A stretch of 64,000 bases of DNA, from NCBI GenBank assembly GCA_018711305.1, contig DVIL01000038.1, positions 1-64,000 of the forward strand, written 5' to 3'. Origin of the DNA: Candidatus Coprenecus stercorigallinarum (GTDB lineage Bacteria > Bacteroidota > Bacteroidia > Bacteroidales > UBA932). The notes beneath the pieces are model-generated. The model saw nothing but the letters and a program-made list of their open reading frames with translations, made no database searches and was not told the origin of the DNA. Of this stretch, positions 15,161 through 23,941 are shown in pieces. The position numbers and the translations under genes were made by a program. The number at the start of each line of letters is the position of its first letter. Position 1 is the first letter of the stretch.

Positions 15161-16234
15161 TTACTTCGAACGCAGGAAGCGCAGGGCCCGGGTCATGTAG
15201 CGGGGCAGCTGCTTGTGCGGGTCGCGGTGCTCGAGGTGGAGGTAGATGCCCCACTTCTTGAGAATCGGGACCTTGAAGGTCTCCACGAACTCTATCAGCG
15301 TGCCGTCGGGATCCTCCACGTATGTAAAATGGCCGTCGGCCTCGCCCATCTTGAAGTCGCGGCCGCCGTCGCAGACGAAGCTGTGGCCCAGGGACTCGGC
15401 GCACTCGCGGATGGCCTCCATGTTGCGGATGTCGAAGCACAGGTGGATGAAGCCGGGGTCACCCCAGTAGCGGCCTTCGTAGATCTTTTTCGGGGCGGGC
15501 ACGTCGAATCCTTCGGGTATGCGCTGCACCAGCTCGATATGGGATGTCCCCATCACTTCGCTCAGAGGGCCTTCGATGGGCTTGCTGCGGGAGAGCATCA
15601 CCCTGCGCAGGGGGTACCGGCAGCCGGGGACTCCCTCCAGGTCTGCCTGGACTCCTGTCACGTCGTACTCGACCTTGTCGTAGTCCATGAGGGTGGAGTA
15701 GAATTTTATGGAACGGTCCATGTCCGTGACTCCCAGGGTGGCTCCGTTGCCGCCGCCGAGGTTCTTGTCTTCGTCGATGAAGACGTAGGAGTCGGACTCG
15801 ACCTCGAAGAGATTGTTCCAGGGGTCATAGAGGAAGAAATGCTCCTTGCCGGCGGGGTTCTTGGTCACGGGGGTGAGGATGCGGGCGCCGGGAGCCTTGC
15901 CCAGCTGCACGTAGGCTGCCTGCACGTCGCGGGACTTGATCTTGCAGGCGTAGATGCCGAGGTCTCCGAGAGCCGGCTCGAAGCTCACGTAGTTAAGCTC
16001 CCTGCCGCGGGGCTCCCATACCTCGAAGCCGGCGCCTCCGCGGAGGTTGTACACTAAGATGGCGTACCGGGGCTGGGGCTTGCCGCCGGTGTAGGGCAGC
16101 ATCCTCTCGGCCACGCCCTCGGCTCCGAAGATCTTGGTGTCGAAGCCGAAATTGTCCTTGTACCATTTCCACGACTCGGCGACGTTCCTTACGCCGATGC
16201 CGACCTGCTGTATGCCACAGATGATTTTATCCAT
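15161..16234 (-). CDS. Two-domain VOC (glyoxalase/bleomycin resistance/dioxygenase) family protein
   Basis: This 357-residue protein has two vicinal-oxygen-chelate domains. The first (about 1-150) starts with IQQVGIGV, where Gln replaces the usual His ligand, and ends its last module with NLFEVESD. The second (about 160-345) has candidate metal ligands in SHIELVQ and FIHLCFDI (His) and in GTLIEFVE (Glu). The second domain therefore looks metal-competent and the first does not. Members are dioxygenases, isomerases or drug-binding proteins, and the substrate cannot be read from sequence. It is the last gene of an operon with an RND efflux pump and an SDR, 28 bases after the SDR. Confidence 0.8.
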   Translation of the reverse strand: MDKIICGIQQVGIGVRNVAESWKWYKDNFGFDTKIFGAEGVAERMLPYTGGKPQPRYAILVYNLRGGAGFEVWEPRGRELNYVSFEPALGDLGIYACKIKSRDVQAAYVQLGKAPGARILTPVTKNPAGKEHFFLYDPWNNLFEVESDSYVFIDEDKNLGGGNGATLGVTDMDRSIKFYSTLMDYDKVEYDVTGVQADLEGVPGCRYPLRRVMLSRSKPIEGPLSEVMGTSHIELVQRIPEGFDVPAPKKIYEGRYWGDPGFIHLCFDIRNMEAIRECAESLGHSFVCDGGRDFKMGEADGHFTYVEDPDGTLIEFVETFKVPILKKWGIYLHLEHRDPHKQLPRYMTRALRFLRSK

Positions 16235-16262
16235 ATTGTCCTTGAATTTTATCCGTATATGA

Positions 16263-17054
16263 TTAATGTGCCGATACTTTCCTGGCCAGGATGTAGAAGA
16301 GCCAGGGGGTGTATTTGTAGAAGTAAGCCATCAGCAGTTCCTTGCCGCCGATGAGCTTCTTGTGCTTCTCCCTTGCTATGGCTTTCAGGGCCACCCTGGC
16401 ACATTTGGTCACGTCCATGCCGTTGGCCTGGCCGGGGTCCATCTTGGCGAACTTCTCTCCGGAGGCGAGCAGGGCACTCTTGGATATCTCGGTGCGGATG
16501 CGGCCGGGGATGAGGAAGGTGACCTTTATGTTGGGGTATTCCAGCTCCAGTGACTCGTAGAATCCGAACAGGGCGTGCTTCGAGGCGCAGTAGGCCGAGC
16601 GTAGCGGGAAGCCGAACAGGCCGGAGATGGATGTGGTCACGGCGATGTGCACTTCCTTGGCTGTTTTCAGGTGTTCCTTGAATTTCTTGATGATGTAGAT
16701 GCCGCCGAAATAGTTTATCTCCATCAACTTGCGGTCCATGGAAATGTCGCAGTCGAGGGTAAGGGCCCTCTGGGAGATGCCGGCATTGAGGACGAAGAAG
16801 TCCGGTTTGAGGCCGAGACTGTCCACGTATTCCACCATAGCGTCGATGGAGGCCGGATCCTCGAGATTGACTTCCCTGTGCCAGGCCTTCACTCCGTACT
16901 GGCGGCAGCGTTCCTCCACTCTTGTCAGCTGCTCTTCCCCGAGGCCGGTGAGGATTACGTTGGTCCCCCTCTGTGCGAACTGGCAGGCGATCGCTTCGCC
17001 TATGCCTGTGCCGCCGCCGGTGATGAGCAGGGTCTTGTCTTTGAATTGTACCAT
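16263..17054 (-). CDS. Short-chain dehydrogenase/reductase (SDR) family oxidoreductase
   Basis: This 263-residue classical SDR has cofactor motif TGGGTGIG (residues 12-19), NAG at 90-92, and catalytic Ser142, Tyr155 and Lys159 (YCASK). After the Rossmann domain the C-terminus is basic and hydrophobic (KYTPWLFYILARKV), resembling DHRS7- and 3-ketosphinganine-reductase-like SDRs that sit at membranes. A lipid or hydrophobic keto substrate is plausible but unproven. It starts five bases after the outer-membrane factor gene and is followed by the VOC gene, so it belongs to the efflux operon. Confidence 0.87.
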   Translation of the reverse strand: MVQFKDKTLLITGGGTGIGEAIACQFAQRGTNVILTGLGEEQLTRVEERCRQYGVKAWHREVNLEDPASIDAMVEYVDSLGLKPDFFVLNAGISQRALTLDCDISMDRKLMEINYFGGIYIIKKFKEHLKTAKEVHIAVTTSISGLFGFPLRSAYCASKHALFGFYESLELEYPNIKVTFLIPGRIRTEISKSALLASGEKFAKMDPGQANGMDVTKCARVALKAIAREKHKKLIGGKELLMAYFYKYTPWLFYILARKVSAH

Positions 17055-17059
17055 ATCAT

Positions 17060-18493
17060 CTATTTGTCTGAATCATTTCCGTTCCCGGATTCTTCCGTAG
17101 TTTCGGACCAGCCGCCTCCAAGGGCCTTGTACAGGTCGATGATGGCCAGGAACTCGTCCCTGACTGAATTCGAATAGTCTATCTCGGCATTGAAGTAGCT
17201 TCGCTGGGCGTCGAGGACGTCCATGTAGCTGATGTAGCCGTTCTGGTACTGGAAGAGGGCGAGCTCCACATATTTGCGGGAGGCGTCCTGCAGATTGCCT
17301 AAAAGCGATACTTTCTCGCGTGCGGAGTTGTAGGAGGCGACTGCGTCATTGACCTCCTTGAAGACTTCGAGGACTTTCTGCTCGTACTGGTACCTCTCCT
17401 GGTTGTAGGCTTCTATGGATGCCTGGTAGCGGGCCCTGTTCTTGCCGAAAGCGAAAAGGGGGGAAGTCAGATTCAGGACAGGATACCAGTAGGGCCCTGT
17501 GAAGAAGTGGGTGAAGGTGTTGTTCTCCACTCCTGCTGTAAAGGATATCTCCAGCCTGGGGAAACGGTTGGCCCAGGCTACTCCCACATCGGCCATGGCG
17601 GCCTTGAGGTCCTGTCCGGCGGCCATCAGGTCAGGACGGCGCTGGAGCAGTTCGGAAGGTACTCCTACGTGCATCAGGTCGGGGAAGCGGTCGTGGGTGT
17701 TGAGCTTGGAACGTTCCACGGCGGAAGGGAACTCTCCGGCAAGTAGGGCTATTTCGTGTTCCTTTATGGCAATGTCCCTCTGAAGGTCAGGTACGAGAGC
17801 TGCGGTGCTGGCATACTCTACCTGTGCCTGCTGGTAAGGTATCTCGGTGGTCAGTCCGCCTTCAAAACGGAGACGGGCCTGCTTGACGTTCTCTCTCCAG
17901 GTGTCGCGGGTGCGGAGGACGATGTCCAGTTCGTTGTCCAGAGCAGCCAGTTCGAAGTATGCGGTGGCCACTGCGGCTACGAGGGTCATCTGCATGGCTC
18001 TCTGCGACTCGATGGAGCCGAGGTACTGGGCGATTGCCCCGCGGTTGGCCCAGCGCAGGCGGCCGAAGAAATCCACCTCCCAGGAGACTCCGGCCTTCAG
18101 ACCGAACTCATTGTCCTTGACGGGGGCCGCATCTGTGTACTGATAGTTCTCCTGGTCCAGATAGCCTCTGGCGTTGAAGGACGGGAACTGGTCGGCGCGG
18201 ACTACCCTGTGGAGACGCTCGAGTTCGCGGACCCTGGCGGCTGCCGTAAGCATGTCCCTGTTGTTTTTCAGGGTTTTCTCAATAAGGTCCTTGAGCAGGG
18301 GGTCAGAGAATATCTCCGACCACTCGAGGTCGGCCAGGCAGAGCGAGTCGGCGTAGCCTCCCGGCAGGATGGTCTCAGGGATGTCGAGCTGGGGGTCGAT
18401 GCATTTCTTCACTGCTGCCCCGCACCCCTGCAGGAGGATGAGCGCACTGCATACCGCAGCTGCGACAGATATTTTTAATGTAATTTGTCTCAT
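17060..18493 (-). CDS. TolC/NodT-type outer membrane efflux lipoprotein
   Basis: The protein has 477 residues from the ATG at 18493, which overlaps the RND pump stop in an ATGA junction. A longer open frame extends to 19054 but reads through the pump gene and lacks homology-like sequence. The lipobox LQGC gives lipid-attachment Cys24. Two repeated OEP domains with long coiled helices follow, including repeated 'R-A-Q-Y/L' type helical turns. It forms the outer-membrane channel of the tripartite pump encoded upstream. Confidence 0.93.
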   Translation of the reverse strand: MRQITLKISVAAAVCSALILLQGCGAAVKKCIDPQLDIPETILPGGYADSLCLADLEWSEIFSDPLLKDLIEKTLKNNRDMLTAAARVRELERLHRVVRADQFPSFNARGYLDQENYQYTDAAPVKDNEFGLKAGVSWEVDFFGRLRWANRGAIAQYLGSIESQRAMQMTLVAAVATAYFELAALDNELDIVLRTRDTWRENVKQARLRFEGGLTTEIPYQQAQVEYASTAALVPDLQRDIAIKEHEIALLAGEFPSAVERSKLNTHDRFPDLMHVGVPSELLQRRPDLMAAGQDLKAAMADVGVAWANRFPRLEISFTAGVENNTFTHFFTGPYWYPVLNLTSPLFAFGKNRARYQASIEAYNQERYQYEQKVLEVFKEVNDAVASYNSAREKVSLLGNLQDASRKYVELALFQYQNGYISYMDVLDAQRSYFNAEIDYSNSVRDEFLAIIDLYKALGGGWSETTEESGNGNDSDK

Positions 18494-21400
18494 GCTTTCA
18501 GTCTCTTCTTTTTTCTGTTGGCAAATCTCTCCTTGAGCCTGTATATCCAGACGAAGAAGAAAGGTACGAAGACGATTCCGAAGGTGATGGCCGCGATCAT
18601 GCCGAAGAATACTCCGACGCCGATACCCTGACGGCTGGCCGAACCGGGGCCGGTGGCAAGCACGAGGGGCAGCATACCGAGGATGAAGGTCAGGGAGGTC
18701 ATGACGATGGGTCTGAAACGCAGCTCCGATGCTGCAATGGCGGCCTCCACTATGTCCTTGCCCTTTTCCACCTCTTCCTTGGCGAACTCCACGATGAGAA
18801 TCGCATTCTTGGCGGCCACGCCTATGAGCATAACGAGTCCGATCTGGAAGTAGACATTGTTTTCCATGCCCAGGACCAGAATCGACAGGAAGGCTCCGAT
18901 ACATGCCACGGGGAGGGAGAGGATGACGGCTATGGGCACTGACCAGCTCTCGTACTGGGCGGCCAGGAACAGGAATACGAAGAGGAAGGCCAGGGCCAGG
19001 ACGAGTCCGGTCTGACCGCTCTGCTGTTTCTCCTGATAGGACAGTCCGCTCCATTCGATGCCCACATTGGCAGGCAGTTTTTCGCGCACTATCTCCTCCA
19101 TGATGTCCATCGCCTGGCCGGAACTGTAGCCGTGGGCGGCTTCACCGGTGATGGTGGCGGCGTAGTACATGTTGAAGCGCTTGATGGTACCCGGTCCGGT
19201 GGTGTATTCGGTGGTACCGATGGAGGTTACAGGAATCATGGCGCCTCCGTTGCCGCGGACGAAATACATGTTCATGTCGTCACGCCACTGACGGTAGGGC
19301 TCTTCGGCCTGGATGTAGACTCGGTAGACTCGGTTGAAGAGGTTGAAGTCGTTGACGTAGACGGAGCCGGTGAAGGCCTTCATGGTGGTGAAGAGATCAG
19401 AGACGGAGACTCCGAGGAGCTTGGCACGGTCACGGTCCACATCGTAGTACAGTTTCGGGATGTCTCCCTGCATCGAACTGCTTACGCGGGCCAGCTCCTT
19501 GCGCTGTGAGGCGTAGTAGACCAGTGTGTCCGAGGCTCTCTGCAACTCCTCGTAGGTCAGGTCACCGCGGGCCTCGAGGGCCATCTCGAAACCTCCCGAG
19601 GTACCCAGTCCGGGAATGACAGGAGGGGTGCTGAGGTAGACCTTGCTCTCGGGGTACTGGGAGAATTCATCGGTTACGCGGGCCATGAAGGCTGGCAGGT
19701 CCGGATCCTCCCTCTCTTCCCAGGGCTTCATGATGACGGTCATCTGGCTGCGGGCCTGGTTGGTTCCGACCCTGGGGCTGGAACCGGTGACATTGAGGAC
19801 GTAGCGCACGTCCGGCTGTTCCAGCAGCCATGCCATGGCGCGGTCCGTCACCTCGCGGGTCCTCTCGAGGGTGGCTCCCTCAGGCAGCTCGAACTCTACG
19901 GTGAAATATCCCTGGTCCTCCTGGGGCAGGAAGCTCTGGGGTACGAGCTGGGCCATGGCCCAGATACTTACTATACCTATTCCGAATGCCGCAAAAGAGC
20001 GTTTCGAGTGGCTCAGGAAGTTGCGTATGATGCGGGCATATACCGTCTGTCCCTTGGCGAGCCAGCGGTTGATGGCCCGGAATATGAAGTTCTTGCGCTC
20101 TTCTTCGCCTTCTTTTTTCGGTTTGAGGAACTGGGCGCACATCACGGGGCTCATCGTCAGGGCCACAATGGTGGAGATGATCACGGAAACGGCAATGGTG
20201 ATGGTGAACTGGCGGTAGAGGGCTCCGGTGATGCCGGAAAGGAAGCTCACAGGTATGAACACGGCACAGAGTACCAGCGACATGGCTATCAGGGCACTGC
20301 CCAGTCCGTTCATGGCTTTCTTGGTGGCTTCGTATGCCGAGAGCTTCTCCTCGTTCATGATGCGGTCCACGTTCTCCACCACGACAATCGCGTCGTCCAC
20401 TACGGTACCGATCGCCAGGACCAGACCGAGGAGGGTCAGGGTGTTGAGGGAGAAGCCGAAGATAAGCATCACTCCGAATGTACCGATAAGGGAGATGGGC
20501 ACCGCTATGGCCGGGATGAGGGTGGCCCTCCAGCTCTGCAGGGAGAGGAACACCACCAGGATCACGAGGAACAGGGCTTCGAACAGAGTCTTGTACACTT
20601 CATGGATCGACTGTGAGATGTATTCTGTCATGTCGAAAGGTATCATGTAGGAGATACCTTCCGGGAAGTTGCGGCTGATCTCGTCCATGGCATCCTTTAC
20701 GGACTCGGATACTTCCATGGCGTTCATGCCGGGAAGCATGCGGATGTCCATCACGGCGGCATTTCCTCCGTTGATACCGCTCTCGGTGTTGTAGGACTGG
20801 GCCTCGAGGGAGACGCGGGCCACGTCGCGCAGACGGATGATGGAACCGTCAGGATTGGCCCTGAGGACGATGTCCTCGAACTCGCTGACAGTCGACAGAC
20901 GGCCCTGGGCCACGATAGGCACGGTCACGTCCACCCCGTTCATAGGCTGCTGGCCGAGCACTCCGGCAGCTGACTCTCGGTTCTGTTCCCTGAGTGCGCT
21001 CTGGATGTCCTGGACTGTCAGGCCGAGGCTGGCCAGACGCTCGGGCTGTACCCAGATCTGCATGCCGTAGTAGCGGCTGCCGACGTTGGATACGCGGCCC
21101 ACTCCGGGAATACGGCGGAGCATGTCGAGTACGTTGAGGGTGGCGTAGTTGCTGAGGTACACCTCGTCGAACTTGGGGTCGTTGGACAGCAGGGTGATGG
21201 TCATCAGCTTGTTGGATGCCTGCTTGTCCACGGATATACCGTTCTGTATGACCTCTGCCGGGAGACGGGCCTCGGCCTGCTTGACCCTGTTCTGAATCTC
21301 GACGGCGGCAAGATCGGGGTCAGTGTCGATATCGAAGGTGATGGTTACGGTGAAGGAGCCGGAGTTGGTGCTCCGCGACTCCATATAAAGCATTCCGGGA

Positions 21401-21618
21401 GTTCCGTTGAGCTCCTGCTCGATAGGGGTGGCCACCGCCTGGGATACGGTCTCCGCGTCAGCTCCCGGGTAGGAGGCCGATACCTGCACTACCGGAGGTA
21501 CGATATTGGGGTACTGGTCGATAGGCAGCAGGAAAAGTCCTATCATACCCACCAGTACGATTACTATTGAGACGACCGTGGAGAATATCGGCCGGTCTAT
21601 GAAGAAATCACTTTTCAT
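18490..21618 (-). CDS. RND multidrug efflux transporter, HAE1 (AcrB/MexB-like)
   Basis: This 1042-residue protein, of normal length, starts MKSDFFIDRPIFSTV. It has the twelve-helix RND layout: one helix, a large periplasmic loop, helices 2-6 including the conserved VVDDAIVVVENV segment, a second loop, then the remaining helices. The loop segment GSSPRVGTNQ and the proton-relay Asp pair in the fourth helix are typical of drug (not metal) pumps. It works with the adaptor encoded upstream (11-base overlap) and the outer-membrane factor downstream (4-base overlap). The substrate cannot be inferred. Confidence 0.95.
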   Translation of the reverse strand: MKSDFFIDRPIFSTVVSIVIVLVGMIGLFLLPIDQYPNIVPPVVQVSASYPGADAETVSQAVATPIEQELNGTPGMLYMESRSTNSGSFTVTITFDIDTDPDLAAVEIQNRVKQAEARLPAEVIQNGISVDKQASNKLMTITLLSNDPKFDEVYLSNYATLNVLDMLRRIPGVGRVSNVGSRYYGMQIWVQPERLASLGLTVQDIQSALREQNRESAAGVLGQQPMNGVDVTVPIVAQGRLSTVSEFEDIVLRANPDGSIIRLRDVARVSLEAQSYNTESGINGGNAAVMDIRMLPGMNAMEVSESVKDAMDEISRNFPEGISYMIPFDMTEYISQSIHEVYKTLFEALFLVILVVFLSLQSWRATLIPAIAVPISLIGTFGVMLIFGFSLNTLTLLGLVLAIGTVVDDAIVVVENVDRIMNEEKLSAYEATKKAMNGLGSALIAMSLVLCAVFIPVSFLSGITGALYRQFTITIAVSVIISTIVALTMSPVMCAQFLKPKKEGEEERKNFIFRAINRWLAKGQTVYARIIRNFLSHSKRSFAAFGIGIVSIWAMAQLVPQSFLPQEDQGYFTVEFELPEGATLERTREVTDRAMAWLLEQPDVRYVLNVTGSSPRVGTNQARSQMTVIMKPWEEREDPDLPAFMARVTDEFSQYPESKVYLSTPPVIPGLGTSGGFEMALEARGDLTYEELQRASDTLVYYASQRKELARVSSSMQGDIPKLYYDVDRDRAKLLGVSVSDLFTTMKAFTGSVYVNDFNLFNRVYRVYIQAEEPYRQWRDDMNMYFVRGNGGAMIPVTSIGTTEYTTGPGTIKRFNMYYAATITGEAAHGYSSGQAMDIMEEIVREKLPANVGIEWSGLSYQEKQQSGQTGLVLALAFLFVFLFLAAQYESWSVPIAVILSLPVACIGAFLSILVLGMENNVYFQIGLVMLIGVAAKNAILIVEFAKEEVEKGKDIVEAAIAASELRFRPIVMTSLTFILGMLPLVLATGPGSASRQGIGVGVFFGMIAAITFGIVFVPFFFVWIYRLKERFANRKKKRLKA

Positions 21619-22951
21619 TGGCGGTATTCTCTGTCTTTGTGCCTGTTGTGCTGTCGGAAGAAGGTGTGACGGCCGCTGCGTTTGTACTGTCAGAACCGAA
21701 GGAGAAGCGTCCGCCCTCTTCAGGATTTGTCTGCGGCTTTTCCGGTTCCACTATGATGGGGTCCACTTTCACGCCGTGACTGAGTTTGTGGAAACCTTCC
21801 ACGATTATCATCTCGTCGGGACCAAGTCCGCGTTCGACTACTACGTTATTGCCTATTTCGGGCCCGAGCTCGATAAAGCGTTTTTCCACAACACTGTCCC
21901 TGCGGCATGCGTAGACGTAGGCACCGCCCTTTTCGATGACCAGAGCCTTTGTGGGTACGACGATGGCGTCTTCACGTACATCGAGCAGCAGGCGTACCTT
22001 GGTGATCTGTCCGGGAAGGAGGGCCCTGTCAGGGTTGGCCATCTCGGCCCTCACGGAAAATGTACCGGTATTGGGGTCTACCTGCGGATCGGCGAAGTCC
22101 ACGAAGCCTTTCATCGGGTATTCCGAATTGTCTGCCAGAGTGATGGTCACATAGGGGTTCCAGTTGCGGGCTGTGTCCTGCTGTCCTAAGTTGACGTTCC
22201 TCTCACGGCTCTTGAGATAGTCCAGTGAGGTCATGCTGAAGTCTACCTGTACTGTATCGCTCTTGACGATGGTGGCAAGCAGGGATTTGCCTCCCGGACC
22301 GACAAGGGTTCCGAGGTCCACGTTCCTTTCACTGATGTATCCGGAAATGGGGGAGCGGACAGTGGTGTATCCGAGGGCTATTTCAGCCTGGGTAAGGTCT
22401 GCCTCGCTCATGACCACTTCTGCCTTTGCACTCTCGTAGGCGGCAATGGCGTTGTCCAGGTCCAGCCGGCTGGCAGCATTCTGCTCGAACAGGGGCCTGA
22501 TACGCTCCAGGTCACGTTCTGCCTTGAGCTCCAGAGCCTTGTTCTTGTTGAGCTGTGCCTTGGCCCTCTCCATGTCAGCCCTGTACGGCTTGGGGTCGAT
22601 GATGAAGAGCACCTGGTCTTTCTTGATATAGGTACCTTCCTCGAAAAGCATCTCTTCAAGATAGCCCTCGACTCTTGCGCGGATTTCCACGAACTGTTGT
22701 GCACTGATCTTTCCGGCATATTCGCCGTAGATTTCCACGTCATCTATGACCACCGGCTGGACTTCCACTATCGGGTAGTCCGGCTTGGGCGGCTCAGGCC
22801 ACGACAGAATGATCCATACGGTGATGCCCGCTATGAGCACTCCGAGGATGACGTACCATATCCATTTCGGCAGCTTGCCGATCTTCCTTATCCGGACGGC
22901 TAACCTTTTGCCTGTCCTGGTAAAATTTTCGGTAGGGATGTTTATCTGCAT
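21608..22951 (-). CDS. RND efflux periplasmic adaptor (AcrA/MexA-like)
   Basis: This 447-residue membrane fusion protein has a cytoplasmic basic N-terminus followed by one membrane helix (about 30-50, WYVILGVLIAGITVWIILSW). It has no lipobox, so it is helix-anchored rather than lipidated. The biotinyl-lipoyl-like half motifs flank a helical hairpin (GYLEEMLFEEGTYIKKD and TTVRSPISGYISERNVD), with beta-barrel and membrane-proximal domains after. The C-terminus is a low-complexity Ser/Thr/Asn-rich tail. It is the first gene of the operon and starts downstream of a well-formed promoter at 22972-23004. Confidence 0.93.
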   Translation of the reverse strand: MQINIPTENFTRTGKRLAVRIRKIGKLPKWIWYVILGVLIAGITVWIILSWPEPPKPDYPIVEVQPVVIDDVEIYGEYAGKISAQQFVEIRARVEGYLEEMLFEEGTYIKKDQVLFIIDPKPYRADMERAKAQLNKNKALELKAERDLERIRPLFEQNAASRLDLDNAIAAYESAKAEVVMSEADLTQAEIALGYTTVRSPISGYISERNVDLGTLVGPGGKSLLATIVKSDTVQVDFSMTSLDYLKSRERNVNLGQQDTARNWNPYVTITLADNSEYPMKGFVDFADPQVDPNTGTFSVRAEMANPDRALLPGQITKVRLLLDVREDAIVVPTKALVIEKGGAYVYACRRDSVVEKRFIELGPEIGNNVVVERGLGPDEMIIVEGFHKLSHGVKVDPIIVEPEKPQTNPEEGGRFSFGSDSTNAAAVTPSSDSTTGTKTENTANEK

Positions 22952-22971
22952 AGTTTTGCAATATAGTGGTG

Positions 22972-23004
22972 CAAATATAGACCAAATCGGCTAAGTGCAG
23001 CAAA
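22972..23004 (-). promoter_or_regulatory. Promoter TTTG-n21-TATATTTG for the efflux operon
   Basis: On the minus strand TTTG (23004-23001), 21 bases and TATATTTG (22979-22972) precede the adaptor start by 20 bases. A second TTTG lies within the spacer. No regulator gene is adjacent. Confidence 0.65.
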
Positions 23005-23024
23005 AATCGTGCACTTTTACACTT

Positions 23025-23924
23025 TTAGAAGTAATATTTGAAGACTCCGCCAAAAGTTCCGGGTGTTGATAACCCGCTTATTCTGTAGAAGTCATATTTG
23101 TAGAATACGGACAGGTCGAATCCTGATATGCGTATTCCCGCCTCCGCATGAACCGCCCCCGTAAACTTGGGCAGCGGGGATATGCTGCCCATGACGCCGG
23201 CGCCGTCCATGTCGTCAAAGTCATCGTCGAAGTAGTCGTCCAGGTCAGGAAGATCCGGTTCGAGGTCCTCCAGAAAACCGTCTTCGTCAGTGTAGACATT
23301 GATGTTGAAGCCACCTCCGGCCCCGATGTAGAACATGCCGGCAAAGTTTGCTTTCAGGGTCGCAGCAGTGGTGAACTGGGCGGTATTCTTGAAAAAGGAA
23401 AAAGTCTCTCCGAGGCTGAAATTCAGTCTCTGGCTGTTGCGCCCGAAGAGCAGTTCCACGGGGATATGGTAGGTGAGCATGGATTCGCTGCCTGTCTGCA
23501 AGGTTCCTATGCCGGCACCTATTCCGAATCTGGTAAAGGGCTCCTTTCCTGCTTTGCTGCGGGATGTTCCGGCCGAGGCAAGTTCACGGACAGGCAGGGC
23601 CTTTACCTTGAAACAGATGTCGCTGCCGCTGATGCCTCCGAATTCGGCTATCGGGTCCCATACGATGCTGCACTTTCCCGAAGCGACAGTCTCCCCCACA
23701 TCTCCGGAGACCTTTTCCAGCGGACCCTTGAATGTACTGCCTCCGTCAGTGGAGACGTACAGGCTGATGTCTGCCTGCCGGTCGAGGAGGAATGTCACTA
23801 TGACCTTGTCGCCGTCCTGCCGGAATTCGGCGGAAGAGACATTCTGGGCCTTGGCCTGGAAGGAAGGGGCGGCAATGAGCAGTGCCGCGGAAAAGATGAA
23901 TGCGAGTATCTTGCCTGTTCTCAT
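23025..23924 (-). CDS. Secreted beta-barrel-like protein with acidic loop, partner of caspase-like gene
   Basis: The protein has 299 residues from the ATG at 23924, where a clean signal peptide starts (residues 1-26, ending AKA). A longer frame adds 22 residues without a signal-like start. Residues 28-110 form a small beta domain with DGGSTFKGPLEKVSGDVG. Residues 130-299 alternate Gly, aromatic and small residues and end in Phe (VFKYYF), like an outer-membrane barrel. Residues 212-241 are extremely acidic (16 Asp or Glu of 30), perhaps a calcium-binding or exposed loop. I do not recognise the family. It follows the caspase-like gene by 17 bases and is its likely partner. Confidence 0.7.
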   Translation of the reverse strand: MRTGKILAFIFSAALLIAAPSFQAKAQNVSSAEFRQDGDKVIVTFLLDRQADISLYVSTDGGSTFKGPLEKVSGDVGETVASGKCSIVWDPIAEFGGISGSDICFKVKALPVRELASAGTSRSKAGKEPFTRFGIGAGIGTLQTGSESMLTYHIPVELLFGRNSQRLNFSLGETFSFFKNTAQFTTAATLKANFAGMFYIGAGGGFNINVYTDEDGFLEDLEPDLPDLDDYFDDDFDDMDGAGVMGSISPLPKFTGAVHAEAGIRISGFDLSVFYKYDFYRISGLSTPGTFGGVFKYYF

Positions 23925-23941
23925 GTCGTTGGGGCTTGTCG

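Noticed and set aside
17060-19054. 664-codon version of the outer-membrane efflux protein
   Set aside because: The extra N-terminal part is an out-of-frame reading of the RND pump. A lipoprotein signal starts exactly at 18493 with a 4-base overlap to the pump stop.
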